Source: Phocaeicola coprocola DSM 17136 (GTDB lineage: Bacteria; Bacteroidota; Bacteroidia; Bacteroidales; Bacteroidaceae). From it: 64,000 nucleotides of DNA. The stretch's first letter is position 1. Each line of letters begins with the position of its first letter. The stretch is taken from contig NZ_DS981485.1 in the NCBI RefSeq assembly GCF_000154845.1, forward strand, positions 1-64,000. Direction: 5' to 3'. This document shows positions 52,784-60,698 of the stretch, piece after piece. Both the position numbers and the translations under genes were made by a program. Below the pieces are notes generated by a model that was given only the letters and a program-made list of their open reading frames with translations, did no database searches and was not told the origin of the DNA.

Positions 52784-53453
52784 TTATGCTTCAGCTAGAT
52801 TTAAAGACCTTTTTTTAAAACCCCTTTCCGGGATGGCCTTTTCTTTCTGCCGACTTTTTTTTTGAGCTTTCATGCCCCATCTGAGTTTATGAGCCTTTTT
52901 TTTACGGCACACAACAATAAGGAAGGAGGGATTAAGAAAAGTTTTGGACGACAAAAAATGTTGGGGACAGCGAAGCCGTCCGGCGTTATTTTTTTCGGGA
53001 CAAAGGGGCGAAGACCGGAACTCTTTCGTATCCATCCACCGAAATAAATTTGCCGTTCAAAAACAAAGGATCTCAGATGGAGCTATGAAAAAAGCACATT
53101 AGGGGAGGCAGAAACAAGGAAAAGGGCAGTACGGAAAGTAAAACAAACCATACGGTTTTGCTTGCAAAACCGTATTCCTATCTCCCTGCCACAAGTGACA
53201 GGGGGGGAACGGGTTAGCAACGGACTGCCGGGACAAACGGTAAAAGGAAGGAACTGCAATACGGAAGAAGGAGGTTGTTTCGGCAATGCCGAAGCTCCGG
53301 ATGATGACCATTGCAATCCCGCCCACGTTTGGAACTTCTCTTTTCTGGTTTGCCCATAATCAGCCGCATAGCGGATGACTACGGGCAAACCGGGAATGAG
53401 AACAGTCATTCCGATGAAGGGGAGGGTGGGGAAGAATACTGCGTGAACGCAAA
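52784..53453 (-). repeat. Repeat block A, copy 1 (non-coding, structured leader)
   Basis: This 670-bp block matches 61888-62555 at about 97 percent with a few one-base indels. Read leftward it ends directly upstream of the pcfKJ operon. It contains strong hairpins: 53347-53391 (21-bp stem, ATA loop), 53150-53175 (perfect 12-bp arms with a TT centre) and a CCTGCCAC/GTGACAGG stem near 53183. Indels between the copies break all long frames, so it is not a protein gene. The part 53210-53440 is distantly similar to 54650-54864 in block B. Confidence 0.8.
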
Positions 53454-53472
53454 AACACTCTCGGATATGTAG

Positions 53473-53498
53473 CAAAAAAAAGCGGCACTAGGCCGCTT
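53473..53498 (-). terminator. Intrinsic terminator of ssb copy 1
   Basis: On the minus strand AAGCGGC-CTAGT-GCCGCTT is followed by a T8 run (plus-strand A run at 53473-53480). It lies 4 bp beyond the ssb stop. It separates the ssb transcript from block A1. Confidence 0.85.
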
Positions 53499-53501
53499 CA
53501 A

Positions 53502-53900
53502 TCATTTGCTTGCTTTTTTCTTTTTAGAGACAGCCTTCTGTTTAGGCTGATCCGGTTTTTCTTCTTCTTTTTCCGGAGCCGGATAAAACTTGGTGGCTAC
53601 CATCACAATGCGGTTACGCTTCTCCCCACTTTTAGAATCCGTCCATTCTTCCGGCTTAAAGTAGCCTTCAACGGTTATCAGCTCACCTTTTTTCAATACA
53701 TCGAAGGAATCCAGTGCTTCATTCTTTCTCCAGGCTTCAATCCCCATGAAAGCGGAAACATAAGAGGTTTCTTCACCTGTCTTGTCTGCACGGCTGACCG
53801 CGATAGAAAAGCGTGCTACGCTTGCTGTTTCAAAACTACGGATTTCTGCATCCTTACCGATAAAACCTGTTACTGCGAATGAATTTTCAATCTTTTTCAT
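53502..53900 (-). CDS. ssb: Single-stranded DNA-binding protein, accessory copy 1
   Basis: The 132-residue OB-fold protein has MKKIENSFAVTGFIGKDAEIRSFETASVARFSIAVSRADKTGEETSYVSAFMGIEAW and ITVEGYFKPEEWTDSKSGEKRNRIVMVATKFYP, then a Glu- and Lys-rich tail. This class of SSB-like protein is common in Bacteroides mobile elements. The acidic C-terminal tip of housekeeping SSB is absent; the tail ends KKKKASK. A diverged mosaic copy lies at 56749. The whole unit is flanked by inverted repeats (53493-53517 and 54561-54586). Confidence 0.88.
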   Translation of the reverse strand: MKKIENSFAVTGFIGKDAEIRSFETASVARFSIAVSRADKTGEETSYVSAFMGIEAWRKNEALDSFDVLKKGELITVEGYFKPEEWTDSKSGEKRNRIVMVATKFYPAPEKEEEKPDQPKQKAVSKKKKASK

Positions 53901-54864
53901 ATCTCTGATTTTTTAGAAGTTAATTAATCAATTTTACAGTGCAATAACTGATTGTTGGCTTTGGGGGACACCATGAAAAAAGATATAAATACTCTTTTTA
54001 TGCTGGCCGGAAAAAGGAAGATTTGTAACTTTTTTATTGGTGAAGATGGCAGCAAATAATTCGGGTTAAATACGCTTTTTATGCAAGGCAAAAAAAGGAA
54101 GATTTCAGACGAATAACAACGTGGTGTTTGTGAATCGTCCCCTTATCCCCGTAAAAGGGGTTAGCAACAATCTATATTTGCAACGGAAAATGATTTGACT
54201 TCCCTAAAAAATGATATGAAAAAGACAAAACTTGAAAATCAGCAACAGGTTTGGAAAGGATGCAAAAAACAACCGGTCAGACAGCAAGCATGGCACATTC
54301 CGAAAATATGGTCAGCCGCCTATCGACACACCGGAAGAAACCTCTGCAATTCCTTTTAAAAAAATGAAGCCGAAGAATGAAGCATACAATATTCCACGTA
54401 TCGAAAAAAGTGACTGCACGATAAAATGAAAGGCTGCAACGGAAGAACAGACTTGCGGATTCTGCGGGGAGAACATAACCATACAGGCATACAGCCACTA
54501 CAACTGTTTCCGGAAAAAGAAGATTATACAACCGGAAAAACAGAAAGGCATCCACTCGGAGAAAAGCAAGCAAACGATTGAAGCGGACTGCCGATTTAGC
54601 GGCGAAATATCCGACTACCTATATACAGCCCTAAAAGGCTGGGGCATATGGGTAAGCAACAGACTGCCGGGCAAATAAAAGGAGAGTGGCATAGCCGCCG
54701 GAAAGAGGTTGTCTCGATGTGGCCGAAGCTCCGAAAGCAGACCGGATATGCCTCTCTCCTTTGCCTTCCCCATTCCTGGATTTCACACAATCACGGAGCC
54801 TGCGAGTGACTATGAGAAATCCTGAAACGGGGACAGTCACTCCGCTGAAAGGGTGGGTGGGAAA
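53901..54864 (-). repeat. Repeat block B, copy 1 (ssb leader region)
   Basis: This block matches 57085-57884 at over 95 percent, except for 54674-54835, which is missing from the second copy. It holds two imperfect 39-bp direct repeats (53986-54024 and 54067-54105, 81 bp apart) and a CCCCTT/AAGGGG stem near 54140. A hairpin GGATTTC/GAAATCC (54778-54822) corresponds by position and shape to the main hairpin of block A. A 65-residue frame at 54232 differs between the copies only by amino-acid-changing substitutions, so I do not call it a gene. Confidence 0.75.
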
Positions 54865-54966
54865 CATGTGACTTTCTCCAAAATAACAAATAGGGGTATA
54901 AAGATCTCAAAAGAAAAGAAAGCCGTTCCAGAAAAGACTGGAGCAACTATCACCATCTACTGTTCT

Positions 54967-56244
54967 TTAAGTTAATTGCAGCAAATCCAAATCATCAGTG
55001 ACCAATCCATCCAATACATGTTGGATTTTATCAAATATAGCCTTATCTATGCCATACGTGGCGCATAACGATTGAAATTTGCTTACAGCATCGAACACCT
55101 GTAATATCTTCTTTTCGGGCTCCTCTACAAAATCCTCGGCAAAGTTGACGAAATCACTTGTAGTCAAGGCAGACCTTTTGCCCATCACGCCCATCGAATG
55201 AATGTGTGCTGAAGAATTTTCCCATGTATTTGCCGTGAACATTACATCATATGCAGGTGATAAACGCCATACCCCTGCCTTATCCATGATAAACGATATG
55301 TTCTTATTATGATCATCGGATATACCTGCGACATAATTAAATACCATTCTGATAAATATCTGATCTTTGTCTTCCTGGGGAAGTTTCAGAGTCTCTGCTA
55401 TCCAACACAGCTTCATATAATCATCTGCACCCGGCATAATGGCCGCAAGGGTCTGACTAAAGAGCTTTTCTCCATTCTTACGATCAAATCTTTCCGTTAC
55501 GAAATGATTTCTTCCATCAATTTCTTTCAGGAAGCATGGCATCATGTTGATTCCCGCCGCCTTTGCCATTTCGCTATATACCATTTCTATCTCTGTGGTA
55601 GGAGAGTCATCTGCTTCTTTAAATTTGATGATATACTGCTTAAAATTTTCAGGCAAATCCACCTGGCCGGAACGAAACTCTTCCGTTTCGAGATTATAGG
55701 CAATCACTGCCTTCGGGCGCATGCCACCGGCAGAAGTTCCAAGATATATCAACTTTTTCATCGTGAGGCTATCCTCCGGTGATATGACAGCAGCATCTCG
55801 ATCATTATATATTTTAGAAGCCAAAGTTGCCAATGATGACATATTTACTGACTCATGGATGGCATCATCATTAAATTCCGGTTCAAATTCCAATGCTCCC
55901 ATAGCCCTCTTGCCAATATAAGAGAGCTTCAATAGAGGCAATGATTCCGTAACCTTTATATTATTATCCGTGAGCCATTGGTCAAATAGGGAAGCCCCCC
56001 ATTTGTCAGGAAGCGCATCTGCAAGAAATTCCGGAAGCCCTTGATATAATTTATCTTTATTCCCATAGAAAGACGCAAACAAAGGGGTTCTCTTAGGGTG
56101 TGTGGAAGGGCATATATCATAATCTTGTTTCCTATATTCATCCGTAAATTGGAATACAGAACAATGCTTTTCAAAGTCCCAATTCAATTTGCCAATGCAA
56201 GTCCCCCACAGATATACATTCACTATAATCGGCTCTTTCTTCAT
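54967..56244 (-). CDS. hipA: HipA-type toxin kinase
   Basis: This 425-residue Ser/Thr kinase of the HipA family has the N-terminal subdomain (NVYLWGTCIGKL, YQGLPEFLADALPDKWG) and the nucleotide-binding loop GTSAGGMRPKAVIAY. The catalytic core has FVTERFDR, GISDDHNKNISFI (catalytic Asp-Asp-His-Asn) and LSPAYDVMF (Mg-binding Asp). HipA kinases of E. coli type phosphorylate glutamyl-tRNA synthetase and cause dormancy; the target here is unknown. All key residues appear present. The antitoxin gene overlaps it by four bases upstream. Confidence 0.92.
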   Translation of the reverse strand: MKKEPIIVNVYLWGTCIGKLNWDFEKHCSVFQFTDEYRKQDYDICPSTHPKRTPLFASFYGNKDKLYQGLPEFLADALPDKWGASLFDQWLTDNNIKVTESLPLLKLSYIGKRAMGALEFEPEFNDDAIHESVNMSSLATLASKIYNDRDAAVISPEDSLTMKKLIYLGTSAGGMRPKAVIAYNLETEEFRSGQVDLPENFKQYIIKFKEADDSPTTEIEMVYSEMAKAAGINMMPCFLKEIDGRNHFVTERFDRKNGEKLFSQTLAAIMPGADDYMKLCWIAETLKLPQEDKDQIFIRMVFNYVAGISDDHNKNISFIMDKAGVWRLSPAYDVMFTANTWENSSAHIHSMGVMGKRSALTTSDFVNFAEDFVEEPEKKILQVFDAVSKFQSLCATYGIDKAIFDKIQHVLDGLVTDDLDLLQLT

Positions 56245-56579
56245 ACCATCTTACGTTTACCGTTAATTCTTTGTATTCTTTTACCTGTTTTTTCATTGAT
56301 TAGGAAAGGGGAGTCTGGAAGTTCCGGAACCAAACCGACAACGCCTTCAAGAGTTCCACTTATACGCAAAATCTTAAGCAATGTACTTAGGGCAATATCA
56401 CTTACTTTACAAGATTCTATTCTCTTAATAGTAACGATAGATACTCCTGCCTTATCCGCAAATTCTTGCTGGGAAAAACAGCAGCTAAGTCTTATAGACT
56501 TAACTCTCTTGCAGATTTCCTTTACAATACATTCATCTGAAAATTCGTATATTGTATATGTATCATATAATCTTTTCAT
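56241..56579 (-). CDS. hipB: HipB-type antitoxin, HTH
   Basis: The 112-residue protein has a classic Cro/CI helix-turn-helix (KRVKSIRLSCCFSQQEFADKAGVSIVTIKRIESCKVSDIALSTLLKILRI, residues about 25-75). The C-terminal tail, PDSPFLINEKTGKRIQRINGKRK, is typical of HipB-like partners. It would neutralise HipA and repress the operon. The N-terminus (MKRLYDTYTIYEFSDECIV) is longer than in E. coli HipB. Together with hipA it fills the space between the two ssb repeat units. Confidence 0.9.
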   Translation of the reverse strand: MKRLYDTYTIYEFSDECIVKEICKRVKSIRLSCCFSQQEFADKAGVSIVTIKRIESCKVSDIALSTLLKILRISGTLEGVVGLVPELPDSPFLINEKTGKRIQRINGKRKMV

Positions 56580-56680
56580 AGAAAAACATATTTAGGTATC
56601 ATTTTTGATACAAAAATACCGATAAATCTGAAAATCACCAAATTAAGAAACACTTTTTTTATAATCTTCTGCCGCATTAG

Positions 56681-56719
56681 CAAACGATTGAAGCGACCTT
56701 GTGCCGCTTCAATCGTTTG
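56681..56719. other. 15-bp perfect hairpin at the end of ssb copy 2
   Basis: CAAACGATTGAAGCG (56681-56695) is perfectly repeated inversely as CGCTTCAATCGTTTG (56705-56719), with a nine-base loop. The same word recurs at 54571 and 57752 (plus orientation), where it forms the far end of the inverted repeats flanking the ssb units. It occupies the terminator position for ssb copy 2 but lacks a T run. Confidence 0.65.
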
Positions 56720-56748
56720 ATTGCTTTTTCTTTTTAGTCCGGGGGTTC

Positions 56749-57084
56749 TTATTTTTCCGGAGTCGGGTAGAACTTAGTAGCTACCATCACAATGCGGTTA
56801 CGTTTCTCCCCACTTTTAGAATCCGTCCATTCTTCCGGCTTAAAGTAGCCTTCAACGGTAATCAGTACATCTTTTTGCAGTATCCAAAAAGCATAGCGGT
56901 CTTCCATCTTACTCCAGGCTTCAACTTTCATAACAGAGGAAACAAATGTTTTTTCTTCATTTATCTTGCCTATGCGACTGACCACAATAGAGAAGTGTGC
57001 AACCTTTACTATTTCGAATAAATGGATTTCTGCATCCCTACAAATCCTGCCTGTTACTGCGAATGAATTTTCAATCTTTTTCAT
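56749..57084 (-). CDS. ssb: Single-stranded DNA-binding protein, accessory copy 2 (mosaic)
   Basis: The 111-residue product is identical or nearly so to copy 1 at both ends (MKKIENSFAVTG; ITVEGYFKPEEWTDSKSGEKRNRIVMVATKFYP). The middle is strongly diverged (RICRDAEIHLFEIVKVAHFSIVVSRIGKINEEKTFVSSVMKVEAW). The frame ends early at PTPEK because of changes after the OB fold, so the Lys-rich tail is lost; the tail-coding DNA is still partly recognisable downstream. It may still bind ssDNA. Gene conversion of the ends or import of the middle would both explain the pattern. Confidence 0.82.
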   Translation of the reverse strand: MKKIENSFAVTGRICRDAEIHLFEIVKVAHFSIVVSRIGKINEEKTFVSSVMKVEAWSKMEDRYAFWILQKDVLITVEGYFKPEEWTDSKSGEKRNRIVMVATKFYPTPEK

Positions 57085-57884
57085 ATCTCTGATTTTTTAG
57101 AAGTTAATTAATCAATTTTACAGTGCAATAACTGATTGTTGGCTTTGGGGGACACCATGAAAAAAGATATAAATACTCTTTTTATGCTGGCCGGAAAAAG
57201 GAAGATTTGTAACTTTTTTATTGGTGAAGATGGCAACGAATAATTCGGGTTAAATACGCTTTTTGTGCAAGGCAAAAAAAGGAAGATTTCAGACGAATAA
57301 CAACGTGGTGTTTGTGAATCGTCCCCTTATCCCCGTAAAAGGGGTTAGCAACAATCTATATTTGCAACGGAAAATGATTTGACTTCCCTAAAAAATGATA
57401 TGAAAAAGACAAAACTTGAAAATCAGTAACAGGTTTGGAAAGGATGCAAAAAACAACCGGTTAGACAGCAAGCATGGCACATCCCGAAAAGATGGTCAGC
57501 CGCCTATCGACACACCGGAAGAAACATCTGCAATTCCTTTTAAAAAAATGAAGCCGAAGAATGAAGCATATCATATTCCACGTATCGAAAAAAGTGACTG
57601 CACGATAAAATGAAAAGCTGCAACGGAAGAACTGACTTGCGGATTCTGCGGGAGAACATAACCACACAGGCATACAGCCACTACACCTGTTTCCAATAAA
57701 AGAAGATTACACCACCGGAAAAGCAGAAAGGCTCCACTCGGAGAAAAGCAAGCAAACGATTGAAGCGGACTGCCGATTTGGCAGCGAAATATCCAACTAC
57801 CTATCTACAGCCCTAAAAGGCTAGGACATATGGGTAAGCAACAGACTGCCGGGCAGTCACTCCGCTGAAAGGGTGGGTGGGAAA
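57085..57884 (-). repeat. Repeat block B, copy 2
   Basis: This is the second copy of the ssb leader region. It has a 162-bp internal deletion at 57855/57856 relative to copy 1, joining GCCGGGCA directly to GTCACTCCGC. The deletion removes the main hairpin and leaves only its right-hand pairing arm. Otherwise the two copies agree closely, including the 39-bp direct repeats. Read leftward it precedes ssb copy 2. Confidence 0.75.
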
Positions 57885-57957
57885 AAACTAAGTGGACGCA
57901 AAAAACAACCTTACCATTGGGGGATAAACTTCCCCCTATTTTCACTTCACATATTCT

Positions 57958-58440
57958 TTACCCCACTTCAATTGATTCAACAAACTTCAACAACAAAGCG
58001 ACTGTTACCGTATGAAATGAAAGCTGATTGAACAACTTATGCGCTTTCAGCATCTCAATAGCGGCTTCAGCCGTAACAACTCTCTGTTCATAAAGCCGAA
58101 TTGTCGCATATAACTGGTCATTTGCGACAGGCCCCATTATTAGGTCATAGTCACCGTTTTCTCTTCCTCTGCGGTTGTTGACAACAAACTCCAGCCATTC
58201 TTTTGTCGCACCCATAAACCGAAGAACCGGATATTCCCTATCAAGAATATCATCGGGAACTTCATAAACAGAGACGATTGCTTTTTCGCTCTGTTCCCTG
58301 TTCTTCTTCAACAAAGCCCATTTTTTTGCTTGTTCAAAGTTGGTTGTCGTATAAAATCCCTTCCCAAAGTCCGTAGCCTTCCGTCCTTTCTGTATATTAG
58401 GGCGTTTCACGGTAACTGTAGATCCATGAAATAGTCTCAT
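57958..58440 (-). CDS. DUF3990-type protein, ADP-ribosyltransferase-like toxin candidate
   Basis: The 160-residue protein begins MRLFHGSTVTVKRPNIQKGRKATDFGKGFYTTTNFEQAKKWALL, the DUF3990 signature. The HGS and FGKGFYTT elements look like the first and second NAD-binding motifs of ADP-ribosyltransferase folds (His, then Tyr). The third motif would be a Glu or Gln further on (DYDLIMGPVANDQLY is the conserved late segment). DUF3990 genes are regularly found next to DUF3791 genes, as here, with a four-base overlap. A toxin role is inference. Confidence 0.75.
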   Translation of the reverse strand: MRLFHGSTVTVKRPNIQKGRKATDFGKGFYTTTNFEQAKKWALLKKNREQSEKAIVSVYEVPDDILDREYPVLRFMGATKEWLEFVVNNRRGRENGDYDLIMGPVANDQLYATIRLYEQRVVTAEAAIEMLKAHKLFNQLSFHTVTVALLLKFVESIEVG

Positions 58441-58886
58441 TTTCTTTTATTGATATAAGTCGTTATAGTATCTAATATATATTCGGGGTCTTGGGTATGA
58501 AGCATTTCAAAAGTCTCATCCAAAAAATCAAAAACCCCATAGTCCGAAAACAACAACAAGGTTTCTTCCGCACTTTGTTTCTTTTCCTCCCTATAATTCT
58601 CAATGCAGAACATCTTGAAAAGCAGGATCTTCGTGTCACCGTTATACCGTCGTTTTTCTTCTGTTTTTTCCTTCTCCAATGTTTCATAAAGCGACAATGT
58701 ACTTGAATACCATAACTTGGTACTCTTATCCAGCAAAGATTTATACAACTTGGAAGAATATATATAATACAGTGCATCGCCTAAAGGCAATGCCTTTTTC
58801 TTCATGACCAGTTCTACCAGCTCTCTCATCACGAATGGGAGCATGGTTGAGTCAAGTTCTCCTTGATTTTTATGAGTAATTTCCAT
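58437..58886 (-). CDS. DUF3791-type partner of the DUF3990 protein, two-part
   Basis: The 149-residue protein has a C-terminal DUF3791-like part (KMFCIENYREEKKQSAEETLLLFSDYGVFDFLDETFEMLHTQDPEYILDTITTYI). It also has an N-terminal helical part, LPFVMRELVELVMKKKALPLGDALYYIYSSKLYKSLLDKSTKLWYSS. That resembles a second small protein often found separately in such operons. The two halves may be a fusion of two partner proteins. It probably neutralises or regulates the DUF3990 protein. Confidence 0.65.
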   Translation of the reverse strand: MEITHKNQGELDSTMLPFVMRELVELVMKKKALPLGDALYYIYSSKLYKSLLDKSTKLWYSSTLSLYETLEKEKTEEKRRYNGDTKILLFKMFCIENYREEKKQSAEETLLLFSDYGVFDFLDETFEMLHTQDPEYILDTITTYINKRK

Positions 58887-58899
58887 ATTCTTGTTGTTA

Positions 58900-59061
58900 T
58901 TACTTTAGCATATTTTCGAAAACACCTTCTTCACAGTTCTTTATACACACCTGACACTCGGCCACCACTTCTCTTAATATTCGGGCACATTCTTCATTCG
59001 AATGCCCTTGCAGTAATTCATAGGCATATCGCATCAGTTCATTAGCTTCCATTGTTTCCAT
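58900..59061 (-). CDS. Small 53-residue protein in the DUF3791/DUF3990 operon
   Basis: The frame starts at 59061 (METMEANELMRYAYELLQGHSNEE) and continues with CARILREVVAECQVCIKNCEEG; an alternative ATG is at 59052. It is helical and has four cysteines. It overlaps the upstream 45-residue frame by 20 bp in another phase and ends 13 bp before the DUF3791-type start. That tight spacing argues for a real gene. No family is recognised. Confidence 0.55.
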   Translation of the reverse strand: METMEANELMRYAYELLQGHSNEECARILREVVAECQVCIKNCEEGVFENMLK

Positions 59062-59179
59062 CCTTATCAATAATATTCAAGTTCATCATTATTTTCTGCA
59101 ACGACTCCATATTTGGAGTTCCTAACCAACACACACCTATGCAAAAGGTCATATTGTTCTCTGTATCTGAAAAACGCAT
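59042..59179 (-). CDS. Small 45-residue protein at the head of the DUF3791/DUF3990 operon
   Basis: The frame starts at 59179 (MRFSDTENNMTFCIGVCWLG) and ends DKDGNNGS, overlapping the next small frame. An AAAGG-like ribosome site would lie in the palindrome that originally preceded it. The IS4-type element now starts 20 bp upstream, so the native promoter is displaced. It could be a leader peptide or a small partner protein. Confidence 0.45.
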   Translation of the reverse strand: MRFSDTENNMTFCIGVCWLGTPNMESLQKIMMNLNIIDKDGNNGS

Positions 59180-59199
59180 ATTGTTTTACCTTTTACAAA

Positions 59200-60515
59200 C
59201 ATTGTTGTCCCATTAAAATCTAAAAGAGTTCTTTGAAATATTTGAAATTTAGTTAGTTACAGCGATTTTCCGAGCGAACGGACTTGAATTTGTAGCTTTG
59301 CATCAGATTAATCCGATGGCATATGTTCCAAGACAAATACGTTTTCGCTCAATTGGCTTCATTTCTGAATCGAAGTAAGTTTAACCGCATAGTCACCAAG
59401 TATGATGGTGATAAATATGTGAAGCACTTCACCTGCTGGAATCAACTACTTGCTTTGATGTTTGGTCAACTTTCTAATCGTGAAAGTCTGCGAGATTTGA
59501 TAGTTGCTCTTGAAGCTCATCATTCCAAATGTTATCATTTAGGAATGGGTAAAAATGTATCAAAGTCATCGCTGGCAAGAGCAAATCAAGATAGAGACTA
59601 TCACATCTTTGAAGAATATGCTTACTACCTGGTTAGCGAAGCACGACAAAAGTGTGCTAATCATATTTTCAAACTTGGCGGTAACGTTTATGCTTTCGAT
59701 TCGACTACTATTGACCTGTGCCTTTCAGTCTTTTGGTGGGCAAAATTCCGCAAAAAGAAAGGTGGTATCAAAGTGCATACATTATATGATGTGGAAACAC
59801 AGATTCCTGCATTCTTTCATATCACGGAAGCATCCGTACACGATTCTAAAGTTATGATTGAAATTCCTTATGAACCAAGCTCTTATTACATCTTTGACCG
59901 CGGTTATAACAACTTCAAAATACTGTATAAAATTCATCAAATTGAAGCCTACTTTGTTGTCAGAGCAAAAAAGAATCTCGGGTACAAATCCATCCAATGG
60001 AAACGTAGGCTGCCTAAGAATGTGCTTTCAGACGCAAGTGTATTTCTGACAGGATTCTATCCTAAACAATATTATCCAGAGCCACTTAGATTGGTTAAAT
60101 ATTGGGATGAAGAACAAGAACGAGAATTTACATTCATAACCAATGCGATGCATATATCTGCGCTTCAAGTTGCTGAACTTTATAAAAATCGCTGGCAGGT
60201 AGAGCTGTTTTTCAAATGGCTCAAGCAGCACCTTAAAATCAAAAGATTTTGGGGAACTACAGAGAATGCTGTTCGAATACAGATATATGCTGCTATATGC
60301 GCTTACTGTTTGGTGGCAATCATTCAACACGATATGCAACTGAACAGAAGTACATATGAAGTGTTACAAATACTGAGCATCTCATTGACTGATAAGACTC
60401 ATCTGAGAGACCTCTTTGATAAAACTAAATTTCAAAATGACAAAGAACGATTCGGACCAAATGGGCCAAGTTTATTTAATTTTTAATTCGTCCCAATTTT
60501 AATGGGACACTAATG
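59200..60515 (+). mobile_element. IS4-family insertion sequence, complete
   Basis: The 1316-bp element has terminal inverted repeats CATTGTTGTCCCATTAAAAT (59200-59219) and the complement of CATTAGTGTCCCATTAAAAT (60496-60515), 18 of 20 bp matching. A 9-bp target duplication, TTTTACAAA, stands at 59191-59199 and 60516-60524. It carries one intact transposase gene. It sits at the centre of a palindrome. Confidence 0.93.
59323..60486 (+). CDS. IS4-family transposase
   Basis: This 387-residue DDE transposase has VYAFDSTTIDLCLSVFWWAKFRKKKGGIKVHTLYDV with the first Asp, YIFDRGYNNFKILYKI with the second Asp, and a Y-R-W-x-V-E-L-F-F-K-W-L-K stretch (YKNRWQVELFFKWLKQHLKIKRF). The last is the Y1/E signature of IS4. 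The frame is uninterrupted and the ends are intact, so the element may be active. Confidence 0.95.
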   Translation: MFQDKYVFAQLASFLNRSKFNRIVTKYDGDKYVKHFTCWNQLLALMFGQLSNRESLRDLIVALEAHHSKCYHLGMGKNVSKSSLARANQDRDYHIFEEYAYYLVSEARQKCANHIFKLGGNVYAFDSTTIDLCLSVFWWAKFRKKKGGIKVHTLYDVETQIPAFFHITEASVHDSKVMIEIPYEPSSYYIFDRGYNNFKILYKIHQIEAYFVVRAKKNLGYKSIQWKRRLPKNVLSDASVFLTGFYPKQYYPEPLRLVKYWDEEQEREFTFITNAMHISALQVAELYKNRWQVELFFKWLKQHLKIKRFWGTTENAVRIQIYAAICAYCLVAIIQHDMQLNRSTYEVLQILSISLTDKTHLRDLFDKTKFQNDKERFGPNGPSLFNF

Positions 60516-60664
60516 TTTTACAAAGGTAAAACAATTAAGTAAAATTCATCTATCATTGCTTTTCATATTTATTGTGTCTTTCTCTTTTGCATCGGAAGTA
60601 TTAGCACTTACAGCAACCAGACAGTATGACATCGCCACGTTTGATCATACCGCTGGAAAACAAC

Positions 60665-60698
60665 GATATACAATCTGAATCAAAACAGATTGTATATC
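60665..60698 (-). terminator. Hairpin at the end of the SLOG gene
   Basis: GATATACAATCTG (60665-60677) and CAGATTGTATATC (60686-60698) form a perfect 13-bp stem with an 8-base loop. It overlaps the last codons of the SLOG gene on the minus strand. The bases 60525-60664 beyond it show no gene. Confidence 0.65.

Larger units (their letters stand above)
59180..60535. promoter_or_regulatory. Palindrome split by the IS4-type element
   Basis: Removing the IS and one target copy restores ATTGTTTTACCTTT (59180-59193), a TAC centre and AAAGGTAAAACAAT (60522-60535), a perfect 14-bp inverted repeat. It abuts the first ATG of the DUF3791/DUF3990 operon at 59179. An operator, attenuator or ribosome-site mask is likely. 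The coordinates include the IS that interrupts it. Confidence 0.65.

Noticed and set aside
52784-53035. 83-residue frame on the minus strand in block A1 (and its counterpart in A2)
   Set aside because: One-base indels between the two copies change its start and end frames, and substitutions do not favour silent positions. The block is better explained as non-coding.
53083-53475. 130-residue minus-strand frame over the hairpin region of block A1
   Set aside because: The frame is closed by indels in the second copy, and it overlaps a covarying hairpin. The composition is unlike a normal protein.
54232-54429. 65-residue plus-strand frame repeated at 57416-57613
   Set aside because: It begins with TTG, and the differences between the copies that I could place in frame all change the amino acid. 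This is not expected for a conserved gene.
56681-56719. Attachment site for the element
   Set aside because: The hairpin word recurs as part of the ssb unit boundaries, not at an element junction, and there is no integrase beside it.
60525-60664. Small gene between the IS4-type element and the SLOG gene
   Set aside because: Only frames of about 15 codons are present on either strand, with no ribosome site. Nothing is seen apart from the hairpin at its right edge.
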